Shown here: positions 16,230 to 23,185 of the stretch, piece after piece
Layout: each line of letters starts with the position of its first letter
Numbering within the stretch: the first letter of the stretch is position 1
From: Solimonas terrae
GTDB taxonomy: Bacteria; Pseudomonadota; Gammaproteobacteria; Nevskiales; Nevskiaceae
Length of the DNA stretch: 64,000 bases
Assembly: GCF_011067135.1 (NCBI RefSeq)
Contig: NZ_JAAMOW010000008.1
Location: 62,001 to 126,000, forward strand
Reading direction: 5' to 3'
Notes under the pieces: model-generated
The model's database searches: none
Told to the model about the DNA's origin: nothing
What the model saw: the letters and a program-made list of their open reading frames with translations, nothing else
Position numbers and translations under genes: made by a program

Positions 16230-16499
16230 ATGAGTTTGACGGTTGAACGCAAGGCGGACGTGGTGAGCAAGCATGCCCGCGCCAAGAATGACACGGGCTC
16301 TCCCGAGGTCCAGGTTGCTTTGTTGACGGAGCGCATCAATGTGCTCGCGCCGCATTTCGAGCAGCACAAGAAGGACAATCACTCGCGCCGTGGTCTGCTG
16401 AAGATGGTCAATCAGCGCCGCCAGATGCTCGACTATCTGAAGCGCAAGGATGAACCCCGTTACATCAAGCTCATCGCCGAGCTCGGTCTGCGCCGCTAA
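16230..16499 (+). CDS. rpsO: 30S ribosomal protein S15
   Basis: Primary-binding 30S protein that recognises the 16S central domain. 89 residues, exactly the family length. Signatures: [32 protein letters not shown] and [16 protein letters not shown]. In E. coli, S15 represses its own mRNA through a leader structure; the 45-base leader here is AT-rich, but an equivalent fold could not be judged by eye. A hairpin overlapping the stop codon lies between rpsO and pnp. Confidence 0.98.
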   Translation: MSLTVERKADVVSKHARAKNDTGSPEVQVALLTERINVLAPHFEQHKKDNHSRRGLLKMVNQRRQMLDYLKRKDEPRYIKLIAELGLRR

Positions 16500-16518
16500 C
16501 AGCGGCGCAGTCGTTTTT
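16489..16518 (+). terminator. Rho-independent terminator/attenuator between rpsO and pnp
   Basis: TGCGCCGC (16489-16496), loop TAACA containing the rpsO stop, GCGGCGCA (16502-16509), then GTCGTTTTT. Corresponds in position to the partial terminator between rpsO and pnp of E. coli. The stem starts inside the last rpsO codons. Confidence 0.75.
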
Positions 16519-16542
16519 ACCGCCAGAAAACAGGGGTAGACC

Positions 16543-18654
16543 ATGGCAGTACCTGCCACTCCCGCCGTGCCCGTAAAGAAGACGTTCCGCTACGGCAAGC
16601 ACGACGTCACGTTTGAAACCGCTGCCATTGCCCGTCAGGCGACCGCGGCGGTCATGGTTCACATCGACGACACCGTGGTGTTCGTCAGCGTCGTCGGCAA
16701 GAAGGAAGCCAAGCCCGATCAGGACTTCTTCCCGCTGACCGTCGATTACATGGAACGCTTCTACGCCGGTGGCCGCATTCCCGGCGGCTTCTTCAAGCGT
16801 GAAGGGCGTCCGACCGAGAAGGAAACGCTGACCTCGCGTCTGATCGACCGTCCGCTGCGTCCGCTGTTCCCGGATGGTTACTACAACGAGGTGCAGATCG
16901 TCGCGATGGTGATGTCGCTGAACCCGGAAGTCTCGGGCGACATTCCGGCAATGCTCGGCGCCTCGGCCGCGCTGGCCCTGTCGGGCCTGCCGTTCCAGGG
17001 CCCGATCGGCGCCGCCCGCGTCGGTTACAAGGACGGCAACTACCTGTTGAACCCGACGGAAACCGAACTCGAAAGCTCGGATCTCGACCTCGTCGTCGCC
17101 GGCACCAAGGACGCGGTGCTGATGGTCGAATCGGAAGCCAAGATGCTGTCCGAGCCGGTCATGCTCGGCGCCGTGCTGTTCGGCCACGAGCAGATGCAGG
17201 CTGCAATCCAGGCGATCAACGAGTTCGCCGCCGAAGCCGGCAAGGCCAAGTGGGACTGGAAGGCCGCCGATCGCAGCGCCGTCACCGAGTTCGCCAGCAG
17301 CTACGAGGCGCAGATTGCGCAAGCGTACACGCTGATGGACAAGCAGCAGCGCTACAGCGCGATGGGCGACGTCCGCAAGGCCGCCAGCGCCGCGCGTCCG
17401 GCCGATGCGCCGTTCAGCGAAAACCAGTTGAAGGCCGAGTTGCACGAGCTTGAAGCCAAGGTCGTCCGCAACCGCATTCTCGATGGCTCGCCGCGCATCG
17501 ACGGCCGCGACCTGTTCACCGTGCGTCCGCTGGCGATGTCGGCCGGCGTGTTGCCGCGCACCCACGGCTCGGCGTTGTTCACGCGTGGCGAGACCCAGGT
17601 GCTGGCGGTGACCACGCTCGGTACCGGCAAGGACTACCAGATCATCGACGCCGTGGAAGGCGAGTGGCATGAACACTTCATGTTCCACTACAACTTCCCT
17701 CCGTACTGCGTCGGCGAAACCGGCCGCCTGAACGCGCCGAAGCGCCGCGAAATCGGTCACGGCCGACTCGCCAAGCGTGGCGTGGCCGCGGTCATGCCGG
17801 ACCTCGACCGCGAGTTCCCGTACATCGTGCGCGTGGTGTCTGAAGTCACCGAATCGAACGGCTCGTCGTCGATGGCGTCGGTGTGCGGCGCCTGTCTGTC
17901 GATGATGGACGCCGGCGTGCCGCTGAAGGCGCCGGTCGCCGGCGTCGCGATGGGCCTGATTCTGGAAGGCAGCCGCTGGGCCGTGCTGACCGACATCCTC
18001 GGTGACGAAGATCACCTCGGCGACATGGACTTCAAGGTCGCCGGCACCAAGGACGGCATTACCGCCCTGCAGATGGACATCAAGGTCGCCGGCATCACCG
18101 GCGAGATCATGGCGCAGGCGCTGACGCAGGCCAAGACCGCGCGTCTCGGTATCCTCGAACAGATGGTGCAGGTGCTGCCGACGCCGCGCTCGCAGCTGTC
18201 GCCGTTCGCGCCGCGCATCACGACGATCAAGATCAATCCGGACAAGATCCGCGAAGTGATCGGCAAGGGTGGCGCGACGATTCAGTCGATCACCAAGGAA
18301 ACCGGTACGCAGATCGACATCTCCGACGACGGCACGATCAAGATCGCGGCGGTCGACGGCAAGGCGGCGGAAGCGGCGATCAGCCGCATCAACACGCTGA
18401 CCAAGGACGTCGAAGTCGGCACAATCTACGAAGGCAAGGTCGCCAAGATCATGGACTTCGGTGCGTTCGTGACGATCGCGCCGGGCAAGGATGGTCTGGT
18501 GCACATCTCGCAGCTGGCCGACAAGCGCGTCGAGAAGGTCGACGAAGTCGTCAAGGAAGGCCAGCAGGTTCGCGTCAAGGTTCTGGAAGTCAGCCGCGAC
18601 GGCAAGATCCGCCTGTCGATGAAGTCCAGCGACGTTGGTGTGGAAACCGCCTGA
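16543..18654 (+). CDS. pnp: Polyribonucleotide nucleotidyltransferase (PNPase)
   Basis: Phosphorolytic 3'-5' exoribonuclease of the RNA degradosome. 703 residues. Two RNase PH-like cores are separated by an all-helical domain; the second core carries the [16 protein letters not shown] phosphate-site region and [15 protein letters not shown]. The KH domain ([20 protein letters not shown]) and S1 domain ([20 protein letters not shown]) are complete at the C-terminus. The start at ATG 16543 has GGGG upstream. The gene ends the rimP-pnp operon, with a strong terminator 22 bases downstream. Confidence 0.97.
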   Translation: MAVPATPAVPVKKTFRYGKHDVTFETAAIARQATAAVMVHIDDTVVFVSVVGKKEAKPDQDFFPLTVDYMERFYAGGRIPGGFFKREGRPTEKETLTSRLIDRPLRPLFPDGYYNEVQIVAMVMSLNPEVSGDIPAMLGASAALALSGLPFQGPIGAARVGYKDGNYLLNPTETELESSDLDLVVAGTKDAVLMVESEAKMLSEPVMLGAVLFGHEQMQAAIQAINEFAAEAGKAKWDWKAADRSAVTEFASSYEAQIAQAYTLMDKQQRYSAMGDVRKAASAARPADAPFSENQLKAELHELEAKVVRNRILDGSPRIDGRDLFTVRPLAMSAGVLPRTHGSALFTRGETQVLAVTTLGTGKDYQIIDAVEGEWHEHFMFHYNFPPYCVGETGRLNAPKRREIGHGRLAKRGVAAVMPDLDREFPYIVRVVSEVTESNGSSSMASVCGACLSMMDAGVPLKAPVAGVAMGLILEGSRWAVLTDILGDEDHLGDMDFKVAGTKDGITALQMDIKVAGITGEIMAQALTQAKTARLGILEQMVQVLPTPRSQLSPFAPRITTIKINPDKIREVIGKGGATIQSITKETGTQIDISDDGTIKIAAVDGKAAEAAISRINTLTKDVEVGTIYEGKVAKIMDFGAFVTIAPGKDGLVHISQLADKRVEKVDEVVKEGQQVRVKVLEVSRDGKIRLSMKSSDVGVETA

Positions 18655-18676
18655 TCGGTCGGGACCGCAGCAAGGC

Positions 18677-18710
18677 AAAACGGCGCACCGAGAGGTGCGC
18701 CGTTTTCGTT
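18677..18710 (+). terminator. Strong terminator after pnp
   Basis: AAAACGGCGCACC / GGTGCGCCGTTTT, 13 perfect base pairs with a GAGA tetraloop, then CGTTTG. The A and T arms allow bidirectional function. Confidence 0.9.
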
Positions 18711-18930
18711 TGTGCTGCCGGAACATGCCGGCCGACGTGGCTCGCAGGCAGTCCGAGCCCGCCGCTGCCAGTGTCGAGAGTCAGGAATTCGCATGCGAAA
18801 TCGATGGTCTGTTTCGCGCCCGGCGGTGTTGCGCCTCCTCGCCATATGAGCCGATATGCCTCGTCGGCGTGTTTTGCCAGTCGCGAAAAATCCTCGCCGA
18901 TTTCATCAAGGAAATTCCGACTCGCGACAA
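18711..18930 (-). other. Unassigned intergenic stretch, possible gene remnant
   Basis: About 220 bases between the pnp terminator and the palindromic element. On the minus strand one frame reads SRNFLDEIGEDFSRLAKHA and continues through DEAYRLIW, which looks protein-like and amphipathic, but it has no start outside the repeat and no family was recognised. It may be the remains of a gene once running in the phaR direction, or chance. No promoter or RNA gene was seen. Confidence 0.25.
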
Positions 18931-19201
18931 TAGGACCTGTTAACGCTATGGACGATCGCTGCGTTGCTGCCAGCAATCACGCCAGGCAAGGCAGGAGCCG
19001 CAGGGCTTGGTGGCGCCAAGCGCAAGGCTCGTAACGCCGCATGGCGCGATTGCTGGCGCAACCCGAATGGGGCGGGGCCGTTTTGGCGCAGGGCGGCGTT
19101 GCCAGCCGCTTGCCTGGCGCCACCAGGCGGCGCGGCTGGCGCCTTGCCCTGCGCCAAAACGACCTCCGCCGCAGCGATTGCCATCGCGTTAACAGGCCCT
19201 A
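18931..19201. mobile_element. Palindromic element with terminal inverted repeats and TA duplication (MITE-like)
   Basis: The 267-bp core (18933-19199) starts GGACCTGTTAACGC and ends with the inverse of GGGCCTGTTAACGC. The terminal repeats extend about 30 bases with few mismatches (both reach ATCGCTGCG). TA flanks both ends (18931-18932, 19200-19201), the duplication typical of IS630/mariner-type transposition. Inside are two long nested hairpins: CCAGCAATCACGCC (18970) with GGCGCGATTGCTGG (19043), and GTTTTGGCGCAGGGC (19080-19094) with GCCCTGCGCCAAAAC (19146-19160). Open frames inside look like by-products of the palindromes. No transposase is present, so it is non-autonomous, or alternatively a structured-RNA repeat. 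Only one copy lies in this window. Confidence 0.7.
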
Positions 19202-19717
19202 GGGCATCGAGTCCTTTTGCGGACTTTCGTCCTCGCGTCCGTTGCGGCGCTTGATGACCTTGGTGCTGTTCTGAAGATTGTGCAGGAACTCCTTGCGGAT
19301 CGAGCGCCAGATCGGCACCTGGCGATCGGCCATTTCCTTGAGCACCTGCAGCGGCTGCTGTGCCTGGCCCAGCATCTGCCGCATCTGATCGGTGAAATGA
19401 TCCTGCTGTTCCTGGAACAGGCGCGCCGACAGTTCCAGGTAGCGACCGATGCTGTTCTGCATCGGATCGCCGTAGTAGCGGATGATGAATTCCAGCAGAT
19501 CGCTGGTGAAGATCGGATCGCCGCCTTCTTCCTGCTCGGAGATCACCTGCAGCAGGATCGTGCGGGTGATGTCTTCGTGCGTGCGCTTGTCCTCGACACG
19601 GAACTTCACATCCTGCAGCACCAGCTGGCGGATTTCCTCCAGCGTGATGTAGCGGCTGATGTGCGTGTCGTAGAGACGCCGGTTGGGGTACTTCTTGATG
19701 ATGCGGACGTCGGACAT
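19199..19717 (-). CDS. phaR: Polyhydroxyalkanoate synthesis repressor PhaR
   Basis: DNA-binding regulator of polyhydroxyalkanoate granule genes that also senses the polymer in well-studied relatives. 172 residues from ATG 19717; upstream in-frame codons belong to the intergenic region. The PHB_acc_N DNA-binding domain is clear at the N-terminus (VRIIKKYPNRRLYDTHISRY), followed by a PHB_acc domain (DPIFTSDLLEFIIRYYGDPM). The C-terminus ends KDSMP and the TAG stop is formed at the TA boundary of the adjoining palindromic element, so the original tail may have been slightly different. Before the transposon insertion, gluQ ended about 60 bases upstream on the same strand. No phaC, phaA or phaB gene is in the window. 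Confidence 0.88.
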   Translation of the reverse strand: MSDVRIIKKYPNRRLYDTHISRYITLEEIRQLVLQDVKFRVEDKRTHEDITRTILLQVISEQEEGGDPIFTSDLLEFIIRYYGDPMQNSIGRYLELSARLFQEQQDHFTDQMRQMLGQAQQPLQVLKEMADRQVPIWRSIRKEFLHNLQNSTKVIKRRNGREDESPQKDSMP

Positions 19718-19777
19718 TCGGAGACCGGTTGGCGATGCTTTGCTGCAGTGCAATAGCTTTGACCCATGATGCCAGAA

Positions 19778-19810
19778 CTAGGGCGGCTGCTCCACCGCAA
19801 GCCATGTCTG
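19778..19810 (-). pseudogene. gluQ: Displaced original 3' end of gluQ
   Basis: Read on the minus strand across the target duplication, this stretch continues the gluQ frame as QTW-LAVEQPP-stop (TAG at 19780-19778). It is separated from the rest of gluQ by the 2.34-kb transposon. Joining 22148 to 19810 through one copy of the duplicated octamer restores an uninterrupted gluQ. Confidence 0.75.
19803..19810. repeat. Left target-site duplication CATGTCTG
   Basis: Eight bases identical to 22148-22155, directly abutting the left end of the IS1-type element. Confidence 0.9.
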
Positions 19811-19843
19811 GGTAGTGCGTCAGTTTGAAATCTGATTCGGTCT

Positions 19844-19879
19844 GGTCATGCTTGACCGGTCAGGCTGCCGGCGTATCCT
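19844..19879 (+). promoter_or_regulatory. Promoter and palindrome for the small passenger gene
   Basis: TTGACC (19852-19857), 16-base spacer, TATCCT (19874-19879). The -10 ends six bases before ATG 19886, so transcription would start at or next to the start codon. GGTCA-TGCT-TGACC (19844-19857) and GACCGGTC (19854-19861) are palindromes over the -35, possibly an operator. Confidence 0.5.
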
Positions 19880-19885
19880 GATCGC

Positions 19886-20122
19886 ATGGCTACAAAACCG
19901 AAACGCCCGCGCGATACCAACCAGCTCGCCAAGTTCATCACGGATATTGCGTCCGGCGAAGTCGAGATGCCCAAGACCGACGACGGGAAAGATCCGGCAG
20001 CCGTTGCGCTTGGGCGCAAGGGTGGATTGAAGGGCGGCGCGGCGCGCGCGCAAAAACTGACCGCTGAAGAGCGGTCAGAGATCGCGAAGAAAGCAGCAAA
20101 GGCGCGCTGGAAGAAGGCCTAA
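19886..20122 (+). CDS. Small basic protein with GRKGGLKGG/ARW motif, transposon passenger
   Basis: Function unknown. 78 residues, strongly basic in the C-terminal half. The N-terminus reads MATKPKRPRDTNQLAKFITD; residues 43-75 hold a Lys/Gly motif GRKGGLKGGAARA, then EIAKKAAKARW. Similar short proteins occur widely as uncharacterised genes in proteobacteria. The same kind of motif opens the neighbouring P63C protein, which hints that both bind the same partner or nucleic acid. The TAA stop overlaps the convergent P63C stop by four bases (20119-20122). No Shine-Dalgarno precedes the ATG. No cysteines, membrane segment or signal peptide. Confidence 0.75.
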   Translation: MATKPKRPRDTNQLAKFITDIASGEVEMPKTDDGKDPAAVALGRKGGLKGGAARAQKLTAEERSEIAKKAAKARWKKA

Positions 20123-21144
20123 AGGCCCTTTCCATCGTCTTCTGGCAGGTCAAGCGGAAGCGCCATTGTGTGACCGTACTTTGGCTTGAACCGATCCATT
20201 TTCTCCATGAAGTCGGCCCAGTCTTTGCTCATCTGCATAAAAGCGATTACCGAACCCAAATGTTCTTTGAGCTTGGGATATCCGACATTCGTGGTCAGCT
20301 TGCGAAAGTAGTGATGCTTGCGACGACCTGATTCGAGTTTCGGCACAACTCTTCTGAGTTCTGCAAGGACGCCAGGGGCTATGCGGTCATAGACAACATT
20401 GTTCGTCAGGACGCCAAAATACTGCGGTCTCTTTACAGTTGCAGTTGGATAGTCGAGCCCACGGAGTCGGAACATCTCTTGATAGAACTCATTCGGGAAG
20501 GTCTGAACCCACGGCTGCAGTTCCTTGTCGATGAAGGCTTCCAAAATTTTGGCGAGCGCATCTTTGGCGCGATCCTTTTGGTATCCGGTCGCCTCGTCTA
20601 CAAGCGCGATGATGCCAACGCGAGCAAAACCGCGAACTAGAATCTCACACTGTTCTGCGATGTGTTCTTGTTGCTTCTGCAAAGCTCCAGCTTTTCTGGC
20701 CGCCAAAACTGCATCGCAGATATCCGCCAAGATGGTGGCTGGATATCCGAAAGCGATGCCACCACCCCCTTGATGTCGGAATTTTATCGGGGCTTGGATC
20801 AGCGCCAGTAAGTCATTGGATGCAAAGGGGGAAAGACCTTTTCCGCTCATAAATCCGGTGAGTCGGTCAGCACCGCCAGCCCGAGAACCGTACTTCATGC
20901 CCAAGGCGGCAACGACACCGCGTTGGGAAAGCACGCGCGTCTCGTCTTCGAGGACATAGCAAGGAATTTCGACGTCACCAATCTTCAACGGGTGGTCAGA
21001 AGATCCGTGCGTTACCTGCTTTACATCCTCACTCCACCTCGCAGCAGCAGCTTTTTCTCCAATCTCCCTTCTGCGCTTGGCGCTAAGCGTTTTTGCGCGG
21101 ATTACTCCGCCTTTCGCTTTGCCGGTTGCCTCGATTTCTGACAT
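20119..21144 (-). CDS. P63C domain-containing protein, transposon passenger
   Basis: Function unknown; the P63C domain is named after a phage protein and occurs in phages and mobile elements. 341 residues. Residues 8-37 carry a basic motif (GKAKGGVIRAK, then IGEKAAAARW) like that of the adjacent small protein. The middle part resembles a phage-regulator-like region (VLSQRGVVAALGMK, ALIQAPIKFRHQGGGG). The C-terminal P63C domain shows LQPWVQTFPNEFYQEMFRL, KRPQYFGVLTNN, VYDRIAPGVL and HHYFRKLTTNVGYPKLKEH. The second ATG (21144) is chosen: GGAG lies six bases upstream of it but directly abuts the first ATG (21150). It is transcribed divergently from the transposase, and its less GC-rich sequence differs from the flanking chromosome, which supports transfer. 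Confidence 0.85.
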   Translation of the reverse strand: MSEIEATGKAKGGVIRAKTLSAKRRREIGEKAAAARWSEDVKQVTHGSSDHPLKIGDVEIPCYVLEDETRVLSQRGVVAALGMKYGSRAGGADRLTGFMSGKGLSPFASNDLLALIQAPIKFRHQGGGGIAFGYPATILADICDAVLAARKAGALQKQQEHIAEQCEILVRGFARVGIIALVDEATGYQKDRAKDALAKILEAFIDKELQPWVQTFPNEFYQEMFRLRGLDYPTATVKRPQYFGVLTNNVVYDRIAPGVLAELRRVVPKLESGRRKHHYFRKLTTNVGYPKLKEHLGSVIAFMQMSKDWADFMEKMDRFKPKYGHTMALPLDLPEDDGKGL

Positions 21145-21160
21145 TTTCATCTCCGGTTAA

Positions 21161-21232
21161 TGCTTGCATAATACTGAGAAATAGTACTAATGCAAGCATC
21201 TGCTTGCATACTAGATGCGCGTCATGCATAAT
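21161..21232. promoter_or_regulatory. Back-to-back promoters sharing an operator-like palindrome
   Basis: ATGCAAGCATCTGCTTGCAT (21190-21209) is a 9+9 bp perfect palindrome with a 2-base centre. Its right arm contains TTGCAT (21204-21209), which with CATAAT (21227-21232) at 17 bases forms a promoter toward the transposase. Its left arm read on the minus strand contains TTGCAT, which with TATTAT (21173-21168) at 16 bases forms a promoter toward the P63C gene. A third copy, TGCTTGCATA (21161-21170), overlaps that -10. Confidence 0.65.
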
Positions 21233-21256
21233 GTTCACATTGAAATTGAGTAAGTC

Positions 21257-22138
21257 ATGAACGTCCTGCCCCTCTCCAAGCGCGCTCAGATCATCGGCCT
21301 ACTGGTTGAAGGCAACAGCATGCGCGCCACTGCGAGGCTGGCGGATGTGTCACTCAACACCGTGTCTAAGTTCCTCGCCGACGTTGGCGCCGCCTGCGCC
21401 GAGTATCAGGACAAGGCGTTCCACAACCTGCCGTGCAAGCGCATTCAGTGCGATGAAATCTGGTCCTTCGTAGGCGCCAAGGAAAAGAACGCATCTGAAG
21501 CCATGCGCGCGGCTGGCAACGCTGGCGACGTCTGGACGTGGACCGCGATTTGCGCCGACACCAAACTGATGCCCTGCTGGGCCGTGGGCGCCCGCAATGC
21601 GGCCGTAGCGAACGAGTTCATGGACGACTTGGCTTCGCGCCTCACCAACCGAGTACAGCTCACCACGGACGGGAATCGCACCTATCTTGATGCGGTCAAG
21701 GAGGCTTTCGTCGGCCAGGTCGACTACGCAATGCTCGTCAAGCAGTACGGCGCCGCGCCGGGAATCGAAGGCACGCGCCGCTACAGCCCGGCGGAATGCA
21801 CTGGCGCGATCAAGCAGAACGTCTCAGGCAATCCGGAAGGCGCTCATATCTCCACTAGCTACGTCGAGCGCGCGAATCTGACGATGCGTATGGGCATGCG
21901 CCGCTTCACGCGCCTGACGAATGCCTTCAGCAAGAAGGTCGAAGCGCACGCCAGCGCCGTCGCGCTGCACTTCATGTACTACAACTTCGGCCGAGTTCAT
22001 AAGACCCTACGCGTGACGCCAGCTATGGAAGCCGGTATCAGCGATCATGTCTGGACCCATGCCGAGATTGCGGCGCTGGTCGTGGATAAGGTGCCAACCA
22101 AGCGCGGCCCTTACAAGAAACGCGAAATTTCAAACTGA
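21257..22138 (+). CDS. IS1-family-like DDE transposase
   Basis: Catalyses movement of the surrounding element. 293 residues in a single frame, unlike classical IS1, which needs a frameshift between InsA and InsB. An N-terminal helix-turn-helix (SMRATARLADVSLNTVSKFL, residues 21-40) is followed by the catalytic region: candidate acidic residues D66 (QCDEIWSFVG), D138 (QLTTDGNRTYLDAV) and E204 (SYVERANLTMR). After E204 come RRFTRLTNAFSKK and YYNFGRVHKTLRVTPAMEA, typical of this IS1-related group. The tail is basic (TKRGPYKKREISN). The stop codon lies inside the right inverted repeat, and the last 28 bases overlap the new end of gluQ on the other strand. It appears intact. Confidence 0.88.
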   Translation: MNVLPLSKRAQIIGLLVEGNSMRATARLADVSLNTVSKFLADVGAACAEYQDKAFHNLPCKRIQCDEIWSFVGAKEKNASEAMRAAGNAGDVWTWTAICADTKLMPCWAVGARNAAVANEFMDDLASRLTNRVQLTTDGNRTYLDAVKEAFVGQVDYAMLVKQYGAAPGIEGTRRYSPAECTGAIKQNVSGNPEGAHISTSYVERANLTMRMGMRRFTRLTNAFSKKVEAHASAVALHFMYYNFGRVHKTLRVTPAMEAGISDHVWTHAEIAALVVDKVPTKRGPYKKREISN

Positions 22139-23043
22139 CGCATTACCCATGTCTGCGCCGGGACCGATGCCAGGCGCCAGTGCCGACGTGCCCATTCGAG
22201 CAGTAGCGATGGTGGGGCGCCGAGCAAGGCGGCCGGCGGTTGCTGCTGCAGCCATTGCAGACACAGCCAGAGATTGCGGCCGGCATCCTCTGCCGTTATC
22301 GGATTCGCGTGATTCTGCTTCGACAGCTTCAGGCCATCGCGACCGCCGATGACCGGCAGGTGGTGATAACGCGGCGCCTGCAGCATCAGCTCGCGCTGTA
22401 CGCACATCTGCGCAAAGGTCGAGCCGATCAGATCGGCGCCGCGCACGACATCGCTGATCTGCTGCGCGTGTTCGTCGATCGCGCAGGCCAGGTGGTAGCC
22501 GACGATGCCGTCGCGACGGCGCACGACGAAGTCGCCAAGCTCGCTGTCGAGCGCCCGCGAAAGCTCCCCCTGGACGCCGTCTTGGTAACGAAGTTGCCGT
22601 GCGCCGACGGTCAGGCGCAGCGCCGCATCCGTCTCGCCCAGCCGGGCTTCACGACAGGTTCCGGCGTAGACCGCACCGTCCGGGCCGATGCGGCTGCCGG
22701 CAGCCAGTTCCGCGCGCGTGCAGCGACAAGCGTACAGCCGCCCGGTCTGCTGCAGCTGACTCACTGCGGCGCGGTACTCGTCGAGATGTGCGGACTGGTA
22801 GCGCGGCGCTTCATCCCAGTACAGACCATGCGCTTCGAGCTGCTGGAGAATTCGCGCGTCGACGCCGGCCACGCAACGCGGCCCATCGAGATCGTCGATG
22901 CGCAGTAGCCAGCGGCCGTCGTGCGTACGCGCCTCGAGCCAGCTCGCCAGCGCCGTCATCAGCGATCCGAGATGCAGGGGTCCGCTTGGTGTCGGTGCGA
23001 AGCGGCCGCGGTAGGCGTGACGGGCAGGAGAGCGAACGGTCAT
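22111..23043 (-). CDS. gluQ: Glutamyl-Q tRNA(Asp) synthetase, C-terminus replaced by transposon sequence
   Basis: Attaches glutamate to the queuosine base of tRNA-Asp; a paralogue of the catalytic half of GluRS. 310 residues. HIGH-like motif PTPSGPLHLGSL (residues 18-29) and KMSKS-like GLKLSKQNH are present, with the zinc ligands in YACRCTRAEL and YAGTCR. No anticodon-binding domain, as expected. The last codons (after QTW) read VMRQFEISRFL and are encoded by the transposon end; the original tail was LAVEQPP, found at 19778-19803. As the change affects only the last residues after the catalytic core, activity may be kept. The ancestral order was gluQ then phaR on the minus strand. queF, needed to make queuosine, lies at 28.8 kb. 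Confidence 0.9.
   Translation of the reverse strand: MTVRSPARHAYRGRFAPTPSGPLHLGSLMTALASWLEARTHDGRWLLRIDDLDGPRCVAGVDARILQQLEAHGLYWDEAPRYQSAHLDEYRAAVSQLQQTGRLYACRCTRAELAAGSRIGPDGAVYAGTCREARLGETDAALRLTVGARQLRYQDGVQGELSRALDSELGDFVVRRRDGIVGYHLACAIDEHAQQISDVVRGADLIGSTFAQMCVQRELMLQAPRYHHLPVIGGRDGLKLSKQNHANPITAEDAGRNLWLCLQWLQQQPPAALLGAPPSLLLEWARRHWRLASVPAQTWVMRQFEISRFL
22148..22155. repeat. Right target-site duplication CATGTCTG
   Basis: Copy of 19803-19810 adjoining the right end of the transposon, inside the gluQ coding region. Confidence 0.9.
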
Positions 23044-23185
23044 GGTCGTGCGGCTGAACGGTGCGCTGAATCACATCGCGAGGCGCGCCGCATGGTACAT
23101 TAAGTACAGGTTGTAACTGTTTGAATCACGATATGAGCGTTGATGGTTCTCATGGTCGCCGCACCGCACTGCCGGGGCGTTCGGC

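Larger units (their letters stand above)
19811..22147. mobile_element. IS1-type transposon with two passenger genes
   Basis: A complete element of 2337 bp. The left end reads GGTAGTGCGTCAGTTTGAAA and the right end, inverted, GGTAATGCGTCAGTTTGAAA: one mismatch over at least 20 bases. The ends resemble the GGTGATGC end of IS1. Perfect 8-bp duplications (CATGTCTG) flank it, in line with the 8-9 bp typical of the IS1 family. Contents from left: small basic protein (plus), P63C-domain protein (minus), transposase (plus). Classical IS1 is under 1 kb; longer relatives with passengers are known (ISMhu11-type group), and this one may belong there. Intact ends and duplications suggest a fairly recent insertion. 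It sits in the 3' end of gluQ. Confidence 0.9.

Noticed and set aside
18964-19254. Open frames of 60-100 residues within the palindromic element
   Set aside because: They arise from the GC-rich inverted repeats and have no start signal or similarity.
23101-23135. AT-rich stretch TTGTAACTGTTTGAAT between gluQ and the HAD gene as a divergent promoter
   Set aside because: No -35/-10 pair with acceptable spacing in either direction.
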